This document shows, piece after piece, positions 6,079-11,845 of a DNA stretch of 11,845 nt. Below the pieces are notes generated by a model. The model made no database searches. It saw nothing but the letters and a program-made list of their open reading frames with translations, and was not told the origin of the DNA. Made by a program: the position numbers and the translations under genes. The first letter of the stretch is position 1. The number at the start of each line of letters is the position of its first letter. The DNA is taken from assembly GCA_034430335.1 (NCBI GenBank), contig DAOUES010000315.1, forward strand, positions 1 through 11,845, written 5' to 3'. Origin of the DNA: JAFGOY01 sp034430335 (GTDB taxonomy: Bacteria > Chloroflexota > Anaerolineae > Aggregatilineales > UBA3940).

Positions 6079-6411
6079 ATGACTGTGAATAAGATGCGAA
6101 TAAAACGTGATGATACGGTGGAAATAATCACCGGAAATGATAAAGGCGCACGGGGAAGAGTTCTGCGTGCCTTTCCTAAAGAGCGGCGTGTTGTTGTCGA
6201 GTCGGTAAATATCCGGAAGAAGCACCAGCGGCCTATGCAGGCTGGCCGCTCGCAGGTGCAGGCTGGCATCATCCAGTTTGAAGCGCCCATCGATGTTTCG
6301 AATGTGATGCTTGTCTGCCCGCAGTGTAACGAACCCACCCGCGTGGGCATTCGTCGGGATGACGGTGTTCGGGTCCGGGTTTGCAAGAAGTGTGGTGAGG
6401 ACATCGAGTGA
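6079..6411 (+). CDS. rplX: 50S ribosomal protein L24 with two Cys pairs
   Basis: Encodes 110 residues. L24 is an assembly initiator for the 50S subunit that binds the 5' end of 23S rRNA near the tunnel exit. The KOW motif is at about residues 9-36 (RDDTVEIITGNDKGARGRVL), followed by VNIRKKHQRP (43-52) and IDVSNVMLVCP. The C-terminal part has CPQC at 80-83 and CKKC at 102-105, the pattern of a zinc ribbon found in many non-proteobacterial L24 proteins; metal binding is inferred. AAGG at 6067-6070 is eight bases before the ATG. Its TGA shares one base with the rplE ATG, so the two are translationally coupled. Confidence 0.97.
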   Translation: MTVNKMRIKRDDTVEIITGNDKGARGRVLRAFPKERRVVVESVNIRKKHQRPMQAGRSQVQAGIIQFEAPIDVSNVMLVCPQCNEPTRVGIRRDDGVRVRVCKKCGEDIE

Positions 6412-6447
6412 TGCACGCATTAAAGAAGCATTATCAAGATAATGTCC
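6399..6447 (+). promoter_or_regulatory. Possible structure over the rplE start
   Basis: GGACAT (6399-6404) is complementary to ATGTCC (6442-6447), and inside it TGATGC (6409-6414) pairs with GCATTA (6428-6433) with one G-U. The result would be two six-base helices with an asymmetric internal loop, covering part of the rplE ribosome binding site and its start codon. In E. coli the S8 repressor site of the spc operon lies at the same gene start. I could not recognise the S8-binding core in the bases, so the resemblance is positional only. Confidence 0.25.
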
Positions 6448-6986
6448 GCCAGGCGTTGATCGACCGCTTTTCGTATTCAAATATCATGCAAGCCCCTAGA
6501 ATGACCAAAGTCGTGGTCAATGTAGGGGTGGGGGAAGCGCTTGATAACGCCCGTGCGTTGGACGCAGCGGTTGAAGATATCACGACGATTACCGGGCAGC
6601 GCCCGGTGATCACGAAGGCCCGCAAAAGCATCGCTGCCTTCAAACTTCGTGAAGGGCGTCAGATTGGTGTCAAAGTGACATTGCGCGGCGAACGGATGTG
6701 GGCGTTTCTCGACCGGTTGATGAACGTCGCCCTCCCGCGTACGCGCGACTTTCGTGGTGTTTCGAGTACCGCTTTCGATGGCCGGGGTAACTATACGCTC
6801 GGCCTGCGTGAGCAGATACTTTTCCCTGAAGTCGAGTATGACAAAGTCGACAAGGTCCGGGGAATGGAAGTGAGCATTGTCACCACCGCCGAGTCGGACG
6901 AAGAGGGACGCGAACTGCTGCGGCTGCTGGGAATGCCCTTCCAGGATGTCGAAGTGGTATCTGCAACTGCATTGTATGAACACTAG
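6411..6986 (+). CDS. rplE: 50S ribosomal protein L5
   Basis: Encodes 191 residues, slightly longer than E. coli L5 (179). L5 is part of the 5S RNP with L18 and 5S rRNA and contacts the P-site tRNA and S13. The signature block APRMTKVVVNVGVGEA is at 28-43, followed by TGQRPVITKARKSIAAFKLR (61-80) and RTRDFRGVSSTAFDGRGNYT (110-129); the C-terminal GREL segment is also typical. The ATG at 6411 shares its A with the rplX TGA; GAGGA at 6397-6401 is nine bases upstream. A GTG at 6408, directly before, is also possible and would add only one residue. Confidence 0.97.
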   Translation: MHALKKHYQDNVRQALIDRFSYSNIMQAPRMTKVVVNVGVGEALDNARALDAAVEDITTITGQRPVITKARKSIAAFKLREGRQIGVKVTLRGERMWAFLDRLMNVALPRTRDFRGVSSTAFDGRGNYTLGLREQILFPEVEYDKVDKVRGMEVSIVTTAESDEEGRELLRLLGMPFQDVEVVSATALYEH

Positions 6987-7004
6987 GACAGGGAGTTAAG
7001 GCTG

Positions 7005-7187
7005 ATGTCAAAGACTTGTATGCCCTACCGCGAGCAGCGCCGTAAGTATAAGGTTCGAGTGAGGAATCGCTGCCGGTTGTGTGGTCGCCCGAGGGGTTAT
7101 ATTCGCAAGTTTGAGCTTTGCCGTATCTGCTTCCGCGAGTTGGCGCTTAAGGGAGATATCCCTGGCGTGTCGAAATCGAGCTGGTAG
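7005..7187 (+). CDS. rpsN: 30S ribosomal protein S14, zinc-binding short type (type Z)
   Basis: Encodes 60 residues, the length of the zinc-dependent S14 (also called rpsZ), against about 100 for the zinc-free form. S14 binds the 30S head near S3 and S10. Cys23, Cys26, Cys39 and Cys42 form the CxxC-CxxC zinc site, and the tail FRELALKGDIPGVSKSSW is the family ending. The N-terminus, with Cys5 and MPYREQRRKYKVR, differs from the common Lys-rich start but has the expected length. GGGAG at 6991-6995 lies nine bases before the ATG. No zinc-free paralogue is in the window. Confidence 0.97.
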   Translation: MSKTCMPYREQRRKYKVRVRNRCRLCGRPRGYIRKFELCRICFRELALKGDIPGVSKSSW

Positions 7188-7198
7188 GAGAAACGAGC

Positions 7199-7606
7199 AT
7201 GTATGTAAACGATCCGATTGCGGATATGTTAACCAGAATCCGTAATGCAATCATGGCCCGCAAGACTGTGGTCGAGATTCCGCATTCCAAGATGAAAGTC
7301 GAACTGGCTCGCATCCTTCTGGAAGAGGGGTATATCAAAAACTACAGTGTTCGTGAAGACACCCCGTTTTCCTGGATTGTCATCGACTTGAAGTTTGTGG
7401 GTGAACGGCGGGATCGCCGGTCGGTTATCAGCGGTCTGAAGCGAGTCAGCAAGCCTGGCCGCCGCGTCTATACCGGGTACCAGGATATCCCCTGGGTGTT
7501 GAGCGGTATGGGAATCGCCGTTCTGACGACTCCTAAGGGAATGATGACGGGTCAGCGTGCTCGAAAAGAGCGCGTTGGCGGTGAATTGCTTTGCTATATT
7601 TGGTAA
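7199..7606 (+). CDS. rpsH: 30S ribosomal protein S8
   Basis: Encodes 135 residues, within the usual 130-135. S8 is a primary binder of the 16S central domain and, in E. coli, the repressor of the spc operon through a mimic site at rplE. The N-terminal DPIADMLTRIRNA (5-17), the IPHSKMKVELARILLEEGYI segment (27-46) and the end GMMTGQRARKERVGGELLCY are all diagnostic. AGGAG at 7186-7190, overlapping the end of rpsN, is eight bases before the ATG. The gene is followed by a 97-base gap with two hairpins. Confidence 0.98.
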   Translation: MYVNDPIADMLTRIRNAIMARKTVVEIPHSKMKVELARILLEEGYIKNYSVREDTPFSWIVIDLKFVGERRDRRSVISGLKRVSKPGRRVYTGYQDIPWVLSGMGIAVLTTPKGMMTGQRARKERVGGELLCYIW

Positions 7607-7621
7607 GTCACAGGCAGACAG

Positions 7622-7677
7622 CCCTTTAAGGAAACGAGATTGAAGGGGAAACCCGGCAGTCGGATACGGTGTCGGGT
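7622..7677 (+). promoter_or_regulatory. Two tandem hairpins in the rpsH-rplF gap
   Basis: The first stem pairs CCCTTTAA (7622-7629) with TTGAAGGG (7640-7647), eight pairs with one G-U around a ten-base loop. The second pairs ACCCGGCA (7651-7658) with TGTCGGGT (7670-7677), again eight pairs with one G-U around an 11-base loop. Only three bases separate them. No T-run follows either, so they do not look like terminators. They end 26 bases before the rplF ATG and 15 before its ribosome binding site. Binding by a ribosomal protein or a role as an RNase processing site are possible; neither is shown. Confidence 0.4.
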
Positions 7678-7703
7678 GTCTGAAACCTGAACGGAGTGTA
7701 AGT

Positions 7704-8252
7704 ATGTCTCGAATTGGAAAACAGCCAATATCGATCCCGGACGGTGTCTCGATTTCGATCAAGGGGTCTGAGGTCACGGTCAAAGGTCCAAAAGGCGAGC
7801 TGGTCCGTCAGTTCGATCCGGCGATGAAGATCGAGATGAAAGATGGCGAAATCGAAGTGACCCGTCCAACGGATCAGCGCGATCATCGATCCCTGCACGG
7901 TCTGACGCGCGCTCTGCTGTTCAACATGGTCACCGGTGTAACCGATGGCTATGAGATACGGCTGCAAATTATCGGCACCGGGTACCGGGCCGAGATGACC
8001 GGCGATGACTTGAAGTTGAGTCTGGGTTATTCGCATGACATCCAGGTTGTCCCCCCGCCGGACGTTTCGTTTGAGGTCGGTGAGCGTGGTCAGTGGATCG
8101 TTATTCGTGCGATTGATAAAGAGTTGATCGGCCAGATTGCTGCGGATATCCGGGGACTGCGCCCGCCGGAGCCTTATAAGGGCAAGGGTATCCGGTACGA
8201 TGGCGAGTGGGTGCGTCAGAAGGCCGGTAAAGCGGGCAAGCTTGGCGCTTAA
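7704..8252 (+). CDS. rplF: 50S ribosomal protein L6
   Basis: Encodes 182 residues, normal for L6. L6 binds near the sarcin-ricin loop and the GTPase-associated region through two duplicated folds. It begins MSRIGKQPISIPDGV, has VTVKGPKGEL in the first repeat, RSLHGLTRALLFNMVTGVTD (62-81) in the linker, and the C-terminal signature RPPEPYKGKGIRY (153-165). GGAG at 7693-7696 is seven bases before the ATG. It lies behind the 97-base gap, the second longest in the window. Confidence 0.98.
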   Translation: MSRIGKQPISIPDGVSISIKGSEVTVKGPKGELVRQFDPAMKIEMKDGEIEVTRPTDQRDHRSLHGLTRALLFNMVTGVTDGYEIRLQIIGTGYRAEMTGDDLKLSLGYSHDIQVVPPPDVSFEVGERGQWIVIRAIDKELIGQIAADIRGLRPPEPYKGKGIRYDGEWVRQKAGKAGKLGA

Positions 8253-8311
8253 CCGCCTGTCGGCTGGCAGATTATTCATAATGAACAGTGCTGTGGTGGA
8301 GATAGACTGAA

Positions 8312-8680
8312 ATGGGTATTGCGAATAAACGAGCGAAGGCGCGTATACGTCGCCACAATCGCGTAAGAAAATACGTCTTTGGGACACCAGAGCGCCCGCG
8401 CCTTAATGTATTTCGCAGCCACAAGCATATCTATGCTCAGGTGGTTGATGACGAGGCGGGCCATACTCTGGCCGCCGCCTCGACCGTTGATGTCGCGCTG
8501 CGAGGGCAGATGCTAAACAAGAACAAGACCGAACAGGCTGCGCTGGTCGGTCAGGCTGTCGCAGAACGCGCGATTGAAGCGGGCGTCTCGCAGATTGTGT
8601 TTGATCGCGGCGGTTATCAATATCATGGACGGATCAAGGCCCTGGCCGATGCCGCCCGTGATGCCGGATTGAAGTTCTAA
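8312..8680 (+). CDS. rplR: 50S ribosomal protein L18
   Basis: Encodes 122 residues, typical of L18. L18 binds 5S rRNA together with L5 in the central protuberance. The basic N-terminus (AKARIRRHNRVRKYVFG) is followed by RPRLNVFRSHKHIYAQVVDD (29-48), the helix AALVGQAVAERAIEAGV, and FDRGGYQYHGRIKALADAAR (97-116), a clear signature. GGAG at 8298-8301 is ten bases before the ATG. The 59-base gap before it holds only a small five-pair hairpin at 8257-8270, which could be chance. Confidence 0.98.
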   Translation: MGIANKRAKARIRRHNRVRKYVFGTPERPRLNVFRSHKHIYAQVVDDEAGHTLAAASTVDVALRGQMLNKNKTEQAALVGQAVAERAIEAGVSQIVFDRGGYQYHGRIKALADAARDAGLKF

Positions 8681-8749
8681 CCAGAAGGTTATTCTGTCAG
8701 TTGTGGAAGCCGGTGATTGGCCGGTGTCTGCACTGTATTGGAGTGAAAC

Positions 8750-9298
8750 ATGGGACGACGAAGTGAACCTCGCATAAAAGATGATCGTGAGGAACTTGAC
8801 GAGCGCGTTCTTGACATCAAGCGTGTCGCTAAGGTGGTCAAAGGCGGGCGTCGATTCGCTTTCCGTACGGTTGTCGTCGTTGGCGATAATCGCGGGCAGG
8901 TTGGCGTGGGAATCGGCAAAGCCCGTTCGGTCCCCGATGCCATTCGCAAGGGTGTCGAGCGTGCCCGCCGGAATATGCGGCCCGTTGCCATGATGGGATC
9001 GACCATTCCTCATCCCATCGAGTACAAGCTGGGTGGTGCCAAAGTCATGCTGCGTCCGGCGGCCCCAGGAACGGGCGTCATCGCCGGGGGTGCTGTTCGC
9101 GCTGTTGTCGAAGCGGCTGGCATCACCGATATCTTGTCCAAGTCAAAGGGCAGCGCCAACATGCTGAATGTGGCCCGTGCAACCTGGTTTGGGCTTCAGG
9201 AACTCAAAAATGTCGCCGAACTGGCCGAGATGCGCGGCAAGGACCCGCAGGATATCCTGCCGTTCTGGATGCGCGGCGAGCGTGGGAGCGATTCGTAA
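8750..9298 (+). CDS. rpsE: 30S ribosomal protein S5
   Basis: Encodes 182 residues, longer than E. coli S5 (167) by short additions at both ends. S5 shapes the mRNA entry site and the decoding region; its N-terminal loop is where spectinomycin-resistance changes fall. The double-stranded-RNA-binding-like domain has KRVAKVVKGGRRFAF (24-38), VVGDNRGQVGVGIGKA (43-58), and the second domain has GTGVIAGGAVRAVVEAAG (107-124), then KSKGSANMLNVARAT. The KGGRRF loop is intact. GGAG at 8740-8743 lies six bases before the ATG; the stop overlaps the rpmD start by one base. Confidence 0.98.
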   Translation: MGRRSEPRIKDDREELDERVLDIKRVAKVVKGGRRFAFRTVVVVGDNRGQVGVGIGKARSVPDAIRKGVERARRNMRPVAMMGSTIPHPIEYKLGGAKVMLRPAAPGTGVIAGGAVRAVVEAAGITDILSKSKGSANMLNVARATWFGLQELKNVAELAEMRGKDPQDILPFWMRGERGSDS

Positions 9299-9495
9299 TG
9301 GCAAAGAAGAAAGAGAAAACGCTGCGCATCAAATTGGTGAAAAGCCCGATCGGCTATTCGCAGCGCCAGAAGGATACTGTCTACTCACTGGGTTTGAGAA
9401 AAATGAACCAGGTTGTTGAACACAACGATACCCCGGTCATTCGGGGTATGGTCGCCAAGGTCATCCACCTGGTGCAAGTCGAGGAAGTGGAGTAA
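9298..9495 (+). CDS. rpmD: 50S ribosomal protein L30
   Basis: Encodes 65 residues, a normal L30. L30 is a small peripheral 50S protein that binds 23S rRNA domain II/V junctions. LRIKLVKSPIGYSQRQKDTV (9-28) and the following LGLRKMNQVVEHNDTPVIRG are the family pattern. The ATG shares its A with the TAA of rpsE (TAATG), and GGGAG at 9284-9288 lies nine bases upstream, so it is translated by coupling or re-initiation. rplO begins four bases after its stop. Confidence 0.97.
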   Translation: MAKKKEKTLRIKLVKSPIGYSQRQKDTVYSLGLRKMNQVVEHNDTPVIRGMVAKVIHLVQVEEVE

Positions 9496-9499
9496 CACT

Positions 9500-10036
9500 A
9501 TGAAATTACACGACCTGCGTCCCAATCAGGGTGCAACCAAAAAGCGAAAGCGAGTAGGTCGCGGTATCGCTGCCGGGCAGGGTAAGACTGCCGGGCGTGG
9601 TACGAAGGGCCAGGGCGCGCGCTCCGGCGGTGTAAAGGGCCACTACTTTGAAGGTGGTCAGCTTCCCCTGGTCCGGCGTCTGCCTTTCAAGCGTGGCTTT
9701 TCGAATATCTTCCGGATTGAGTATCAGGAAGTAAACGTCGACCAGCTCGATGGTTTTCGCAAAGGGTCAAAACTCAACCCGGAGAAACTGGCTGAAGCCG
9801 GGCTGATCCGGGATGCCGAAAATCCGGTTGTCGTTCTTGGGCGTGGTGAGATTGAAAAATCCTTCACCGTTTCGGCTCACCGGTTTTCGAAGAGTGCAAA
9901 AGAGAAGATCGAGGCTGCCGGTGGCAGTGTGGAAGTGCTGGAACTGGAATTCACCGGTGCCCGTGCAACTGTCAAGCCGCTCCGCAAAGAACAAATCGAA
10001 GCCCTGCGCGGCAAGCGTGCCGGGCAAAGCTCTTAG
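9500..10036 (+). CDS. rplO: 50S ribosomal protein L15 with C-terminal extension
   Basis: Encodes 178 residues, against 144 in E. coli. L15 is a late-assembling 50S protein with a long, glycine-rich extended arm. The start KLHDLRPNQGATKKRKRVGR, the arm GQGKTAGRGTKGQGARSGG (26-44), and FEGGQLPLVRRLPFKRGF (50-67) are diagnostic. The usual C-terminal helix ends near AKEKIEAAGGSVEV at 146; another 32 residues follow, with a basic stretch (ATVKPLRKEQIEALRGKR). GGAG at 9489-9492 is seven bases before ATG 9500; an in-frame start at 9413 lies inside rpmD and is rejected. Confidence 0.97.
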   Translation: MKLHDLRPNQGATKKRKRVGRGIAAGQGKTAGRGTKGQGARSGGVKGHYFEGGQLPLVRRLPFKRGFSNIFRIEYQEVNVDQLDGFRKGSKLNPEKLAEAGLIRDAENPVVVLGRGEIEKSFTVSAHRFSKSAKEKIEAAGGSVEVLELEFTGARATVKPLRKEQIEALRGKRAGQSS

Positions 10037-10054
10037 TGCCAGGGGGAGGACAGT

Positions 10055-11437
10055 ATGTCCATCATTGAGGGTCTTCGCGAAACCTTCAGGCTGCCCGATC
10101 TGCGGCGGCGAATCCTGATTACGATTCTGCTGCTGGTTATCTACCGTTTCGCATCGAATATCCCTGTGCCCGGCGTCGATCACGAAGTTCTCCGCCAGGT
10201 GCTGTCACCTGAAAGCGGGATCGGGGCATTTGCCCAGGTGCTTGACCTGTTGTCCGGTGGTGCCGTATCACGTTTCAGTGTTCTGGCGATGGGTGTGTAC
10301 CCATATATCACGGCCAACATTATCATCCAGATTCTGACGCCGGTCATCCCCATTTTTGAGGAATGGACCCGGGAAGGTCAGTCCGGGCGTGATAAGATGA
10401 ACCGCCTGACCTACTATCTGGCGATCCCGATGGCCTCTTTCCAGGCGGTCGCCCAGATCAATATCTTCCGCGTCGCAGGCACGGGCAACAGCGTGATCCC
10501 CGGCTTTGGTTTTGGCGCTAATGGAAATATCCTGTTGACGTTCACCGTTCTGGCGATCATGACCGCCGGTACGATGTTCGCGATCTGGCTCGGTGAAATG
10601 ATCACCGAGGATGGGATCGGCAACGGCCTGAGCCTGATCATCTTCGCTGGCATCGTCGCCCGCGTGCCGTTCAATGTTCGCCGTCTGGTAACCACCGTCG
10701 AGACGGGGGCGGCCTTCAGAAATGTCATCCTGTTCACCGTTCTGACGATTATCACCGTCGTGGTGATCGTCATCGTCCAGGAAGGGCAGCGCCGCATCCC
10801 GGTCAAGTATGGCAAGCGAGTCCGGGGCACGAAGATGTACGGCGGCGGCTCGACCTATATCCCGCTGCGTGTGAACACCGCGGGCATGATCCCGCTGATC
10901 TTTGCCCAGTCGTTTCTCACCTTCCCGGCGGTCGTTGCGGGCCTGTTCAAAAACAGTTCCGCCGTATGGCTGGCGAACTTCTCGACGAGCATCGAAACGA
11001 TTTTCGGCCGGCAGGGTGGGAATCGTCTACCCGGCCAGACCATGTACTGGTTGATCTATTTCGCCCTGGTGGTTGGGTTTACCTACCTCTATACCGAAAT
11101 CATGATCAGAAACCAGAATCTGGCCGATAACCTCCAGCGTAATGGTGGTTTCATCCCTGGCATCCGTCCTGGCAAACGCACCGAGGAATTTGTCAACAAG
11201 GTGGTTCAGCGAATCACGCTGGTTGGCGCGCTTTTCCTGGGCGTGATCGCCGTGCTGCCCGGTTTGGTGCAGATGGTGATGGAGCTTATCCAGCCGGGAT
11301 CGGGGTTGGAGGTTCGCAGCGCGTTGTACGTCATCAGCGGCGGCGGCCTGATCATCGTCGTCGGTGTCGTCATCGACACGCTGCGCCAGCTTGAAGCCCA
11401 GTTGGTGATGCGCCAGCGTGACAGCTTCATCCGGTAA
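10055..11437 (+). CDS. secY: Protein translocase channel subunit SecY
   Basis: Encodes 460 residues, the inner-membrane channel that exports preproteins with SecE, SecG and SecA and inserts membrane proteins with the ribosome. Ten hydrophobic segments can be picked out, near residues 19-37, 75-97, 118-138, 158-180, 188-206, 221-242, 276-298, 329-350, 386-409 and 422-442. Family motifs include NIPVPGVD (35-42), the plug region LLSGGAVSRFSV (65-76), EDGIGNGLSLIIF (185-197), QEGQRRIPVKY (242-252) and the cytosolic loop PGIRPG (368-373), whose Arg371 matches the essential Arg357 of E. coli. GGAGGA at 10045-10050 lies four bases before the ATG. It closes the ribosomal-protein run and precedes adk by 25 bases. 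Confidence 0.98.
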   Translation: MSIIEGLRETFRLPDLRRRILITILLLVIYRFASNIPVPGVDHEVLRQVLSPESGIGAFAQVLDLLSGGAVSRFSVLAMGVYPYITANIIIQILTPVIPIFEEWTREGQSGRDKMNRLTYYLAIPMASFQAVAQINIFRVAGTGNSVIPGFGFGANGNILLTFTVLAIMTAGTMFAIWLGEMITEDGIGNGLSLIIFAGIVARVPFNVRRLVTTVETGAAFRNVILFTVLTIITVVVIVIVQEGQRRIPVKYGKRVRGTKMYGGGSTYIPLRVNTAGMIPLIFAQSFLTFPAVVAGLFKNSSAVWLANFSTSIETIFGRQGGNRLPGQTMYWLIYFALVVGFTYLYTEIMIRNQNLADNLQRNGGFIPGIRPGKRTEEFVNKVVQRITLVGALFLGVIAVLPGLVQMVMELIQPGSGLEVRSALYVISGGGLIIVVGVVIDTLRQLEAQLVMRQRDSFIR

Positions 11438-11462
11438 TCGTCACACGAAAGGAATCCGTTCG

Positions 11463-11845
11463 ATGCCAACCTACGTCATCCTGCTCGGCCCACCCGGATG
11501 TGGCAAGGGAACCCAGGCGAAGCGCCTGGTAGACCGGACCGGAATTCCACAGGTCTCGACCGGCGATCTGTTCCGGGCGATGAAGACGATGGATACGCCG
11601 TTGGCCCGCGAAATCCAGGCGATGATGGCGCGTGGTGAACTGATCCCGGATGAGACGACGGTGCGTATTCTCGCCGACCGGCTCGAGGAATCCGACTGCC
11701 AGGAAAACGGTGCCCTGCTCGATGGTTTCCCGCGAACGGTTCCGCAGGCCGAGGCGCTCGATGATCTCCTGGCCGAATCGGGGCAGCGTGTCTCGAAGGT
11801 CCTGTACCTTGACATCACCGAAGAAGAGGCTGTCCGCCGGATCAG
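11463..11845 (+). CDS. adk: Adenylate kinase, N-terminal part (runs off the window)
   Basis: The first 127 codons are present and the frame stays open to the window edge. Adenylate kinase interconverts ATP plus AMP with two ADP in the cytoplasm. The P-loop GPPGCGKGT is at residues 9-17, the AMP-binding STGDLFR at 32-38, and DGFPRT at 87-92, all intact, with Lys15 and Arg91 as the phosphate-binding residues. The spacing between these motifs matches E. coli Adk. AAAGGAA at 11448-11454 is eight bases before the ATG. The LID region, which would show whether it carries zinc-binding Cys, is outside the window. secY-adk is a common gene pair outside the enteric bacteria. Confidence 0.97.
   Translation, partial: MPTYVILLGPPGCGKGTQAKRLVDRTGIPQVSTGDLFRAMKTMDTPLAREIQAMMARGELIPDETTVRILADRLEESDCQENGALLDGFPRTVPQAEALDDLLAESGQRVSKVLYLDITEEEAVRRI

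Noticed and set aside
5664..6416. A 250-codon open frame on the minus strand across rplN and rplX.
   Set aside because: It is antisense to two unmistakable ribosomal genes, shows no recognisable domain, and long antisense frames are common where codon third positions are G/C rich.
7626..8387. A 253-codon open frame on the minus strand across rplF and the gaps on both sides.
   Set aside because: It is a shadow of rplF with no known motif, and the minus-strand gaps show no convincing start signal for it.
11446..11462. A CGAA/TTCG stem that would put the adk ribosome binding site in a loop.
   Set aside because: Four pairs only; expected often by chance.
1..11845. Intrinsic terminators, insertion sequences, CRISPR repeats, tRNA genes or an inserted accessory gene.
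   Set aside because: I looked for stem plus T-run signals, inverted-repeat ends, regular direct repeats and non-ribosomal open frames between known genes and saw none; gene order is the standard one.

Overview
The window is one stretch of a bacterial ribosomal-protein superoperon. All genes lie on the + strand and are packed end to end: the last 45 codons of tuf (EF-Tu), then the S10 cluster (rpsJ, rplC, rplD, rplW, rplB, rpsS, rplV, rpsC, rplP, rpmC, rpsQ), the spc cluster (rplN, rplX, rplE, rpsN, rpsH, rplF, rplR, rpsE, rpmD, rplO, secY) and the first 127 codons of adk. No gene is broken, no mobile element, tRNA, CRISPR array or foreign-looking island is visible, and no stretch of 300 bases lacks a gene.

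The organism is a bacterium with moderately high GC. It is not a proteobacterium of the E. coli type: S14 is the short zinc-binding form, L24 ends in two Cys pairs, and adk follows secY. The tuf-rpsJ junction, the long L3 with an insert before its LREFRV segment, the L4 loop reading WYRQKGTGRARHG and the EF-Tu ending NFAIREGGLTVGAGV are most like what I recall from Chloroflexota (Anaerolineae or relatives). That placement is inference from memory of the families.

The 22 ribosomal proteins are made with the translocon channel SecY and with adenylate kinase, so ribosome assembly, protein export and adenylate balance are coupled by transcription. No convincing internal promoter or intrinsic terminator was found. 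Most genes are separated by 0-40 bases or overlap (rplX/rplE and rpsE/rpmD by one base, rpmC/rpsQ by 14), which suggests translational coupling. Six gaps are longer, 59-127 bases. Three of them hold base-paired elements that are better than background by eye: 519-551, 4572-4621 and 7622-7677. A fourth possible structure covers the rplE start, where E. coli S8 represses the spc operon.

Nothing here looks like a new biological system. The oddities are local: a 52-residue, almost purely acidic C-terminal tail on S17, a Glu-rich tail on L22 whose codons double as the rpsC ribosome binding site, an insert in L3, a C-terminal extension on L15, and a few substitutions at functionally known positions in EF-Tu, S3 and L3.
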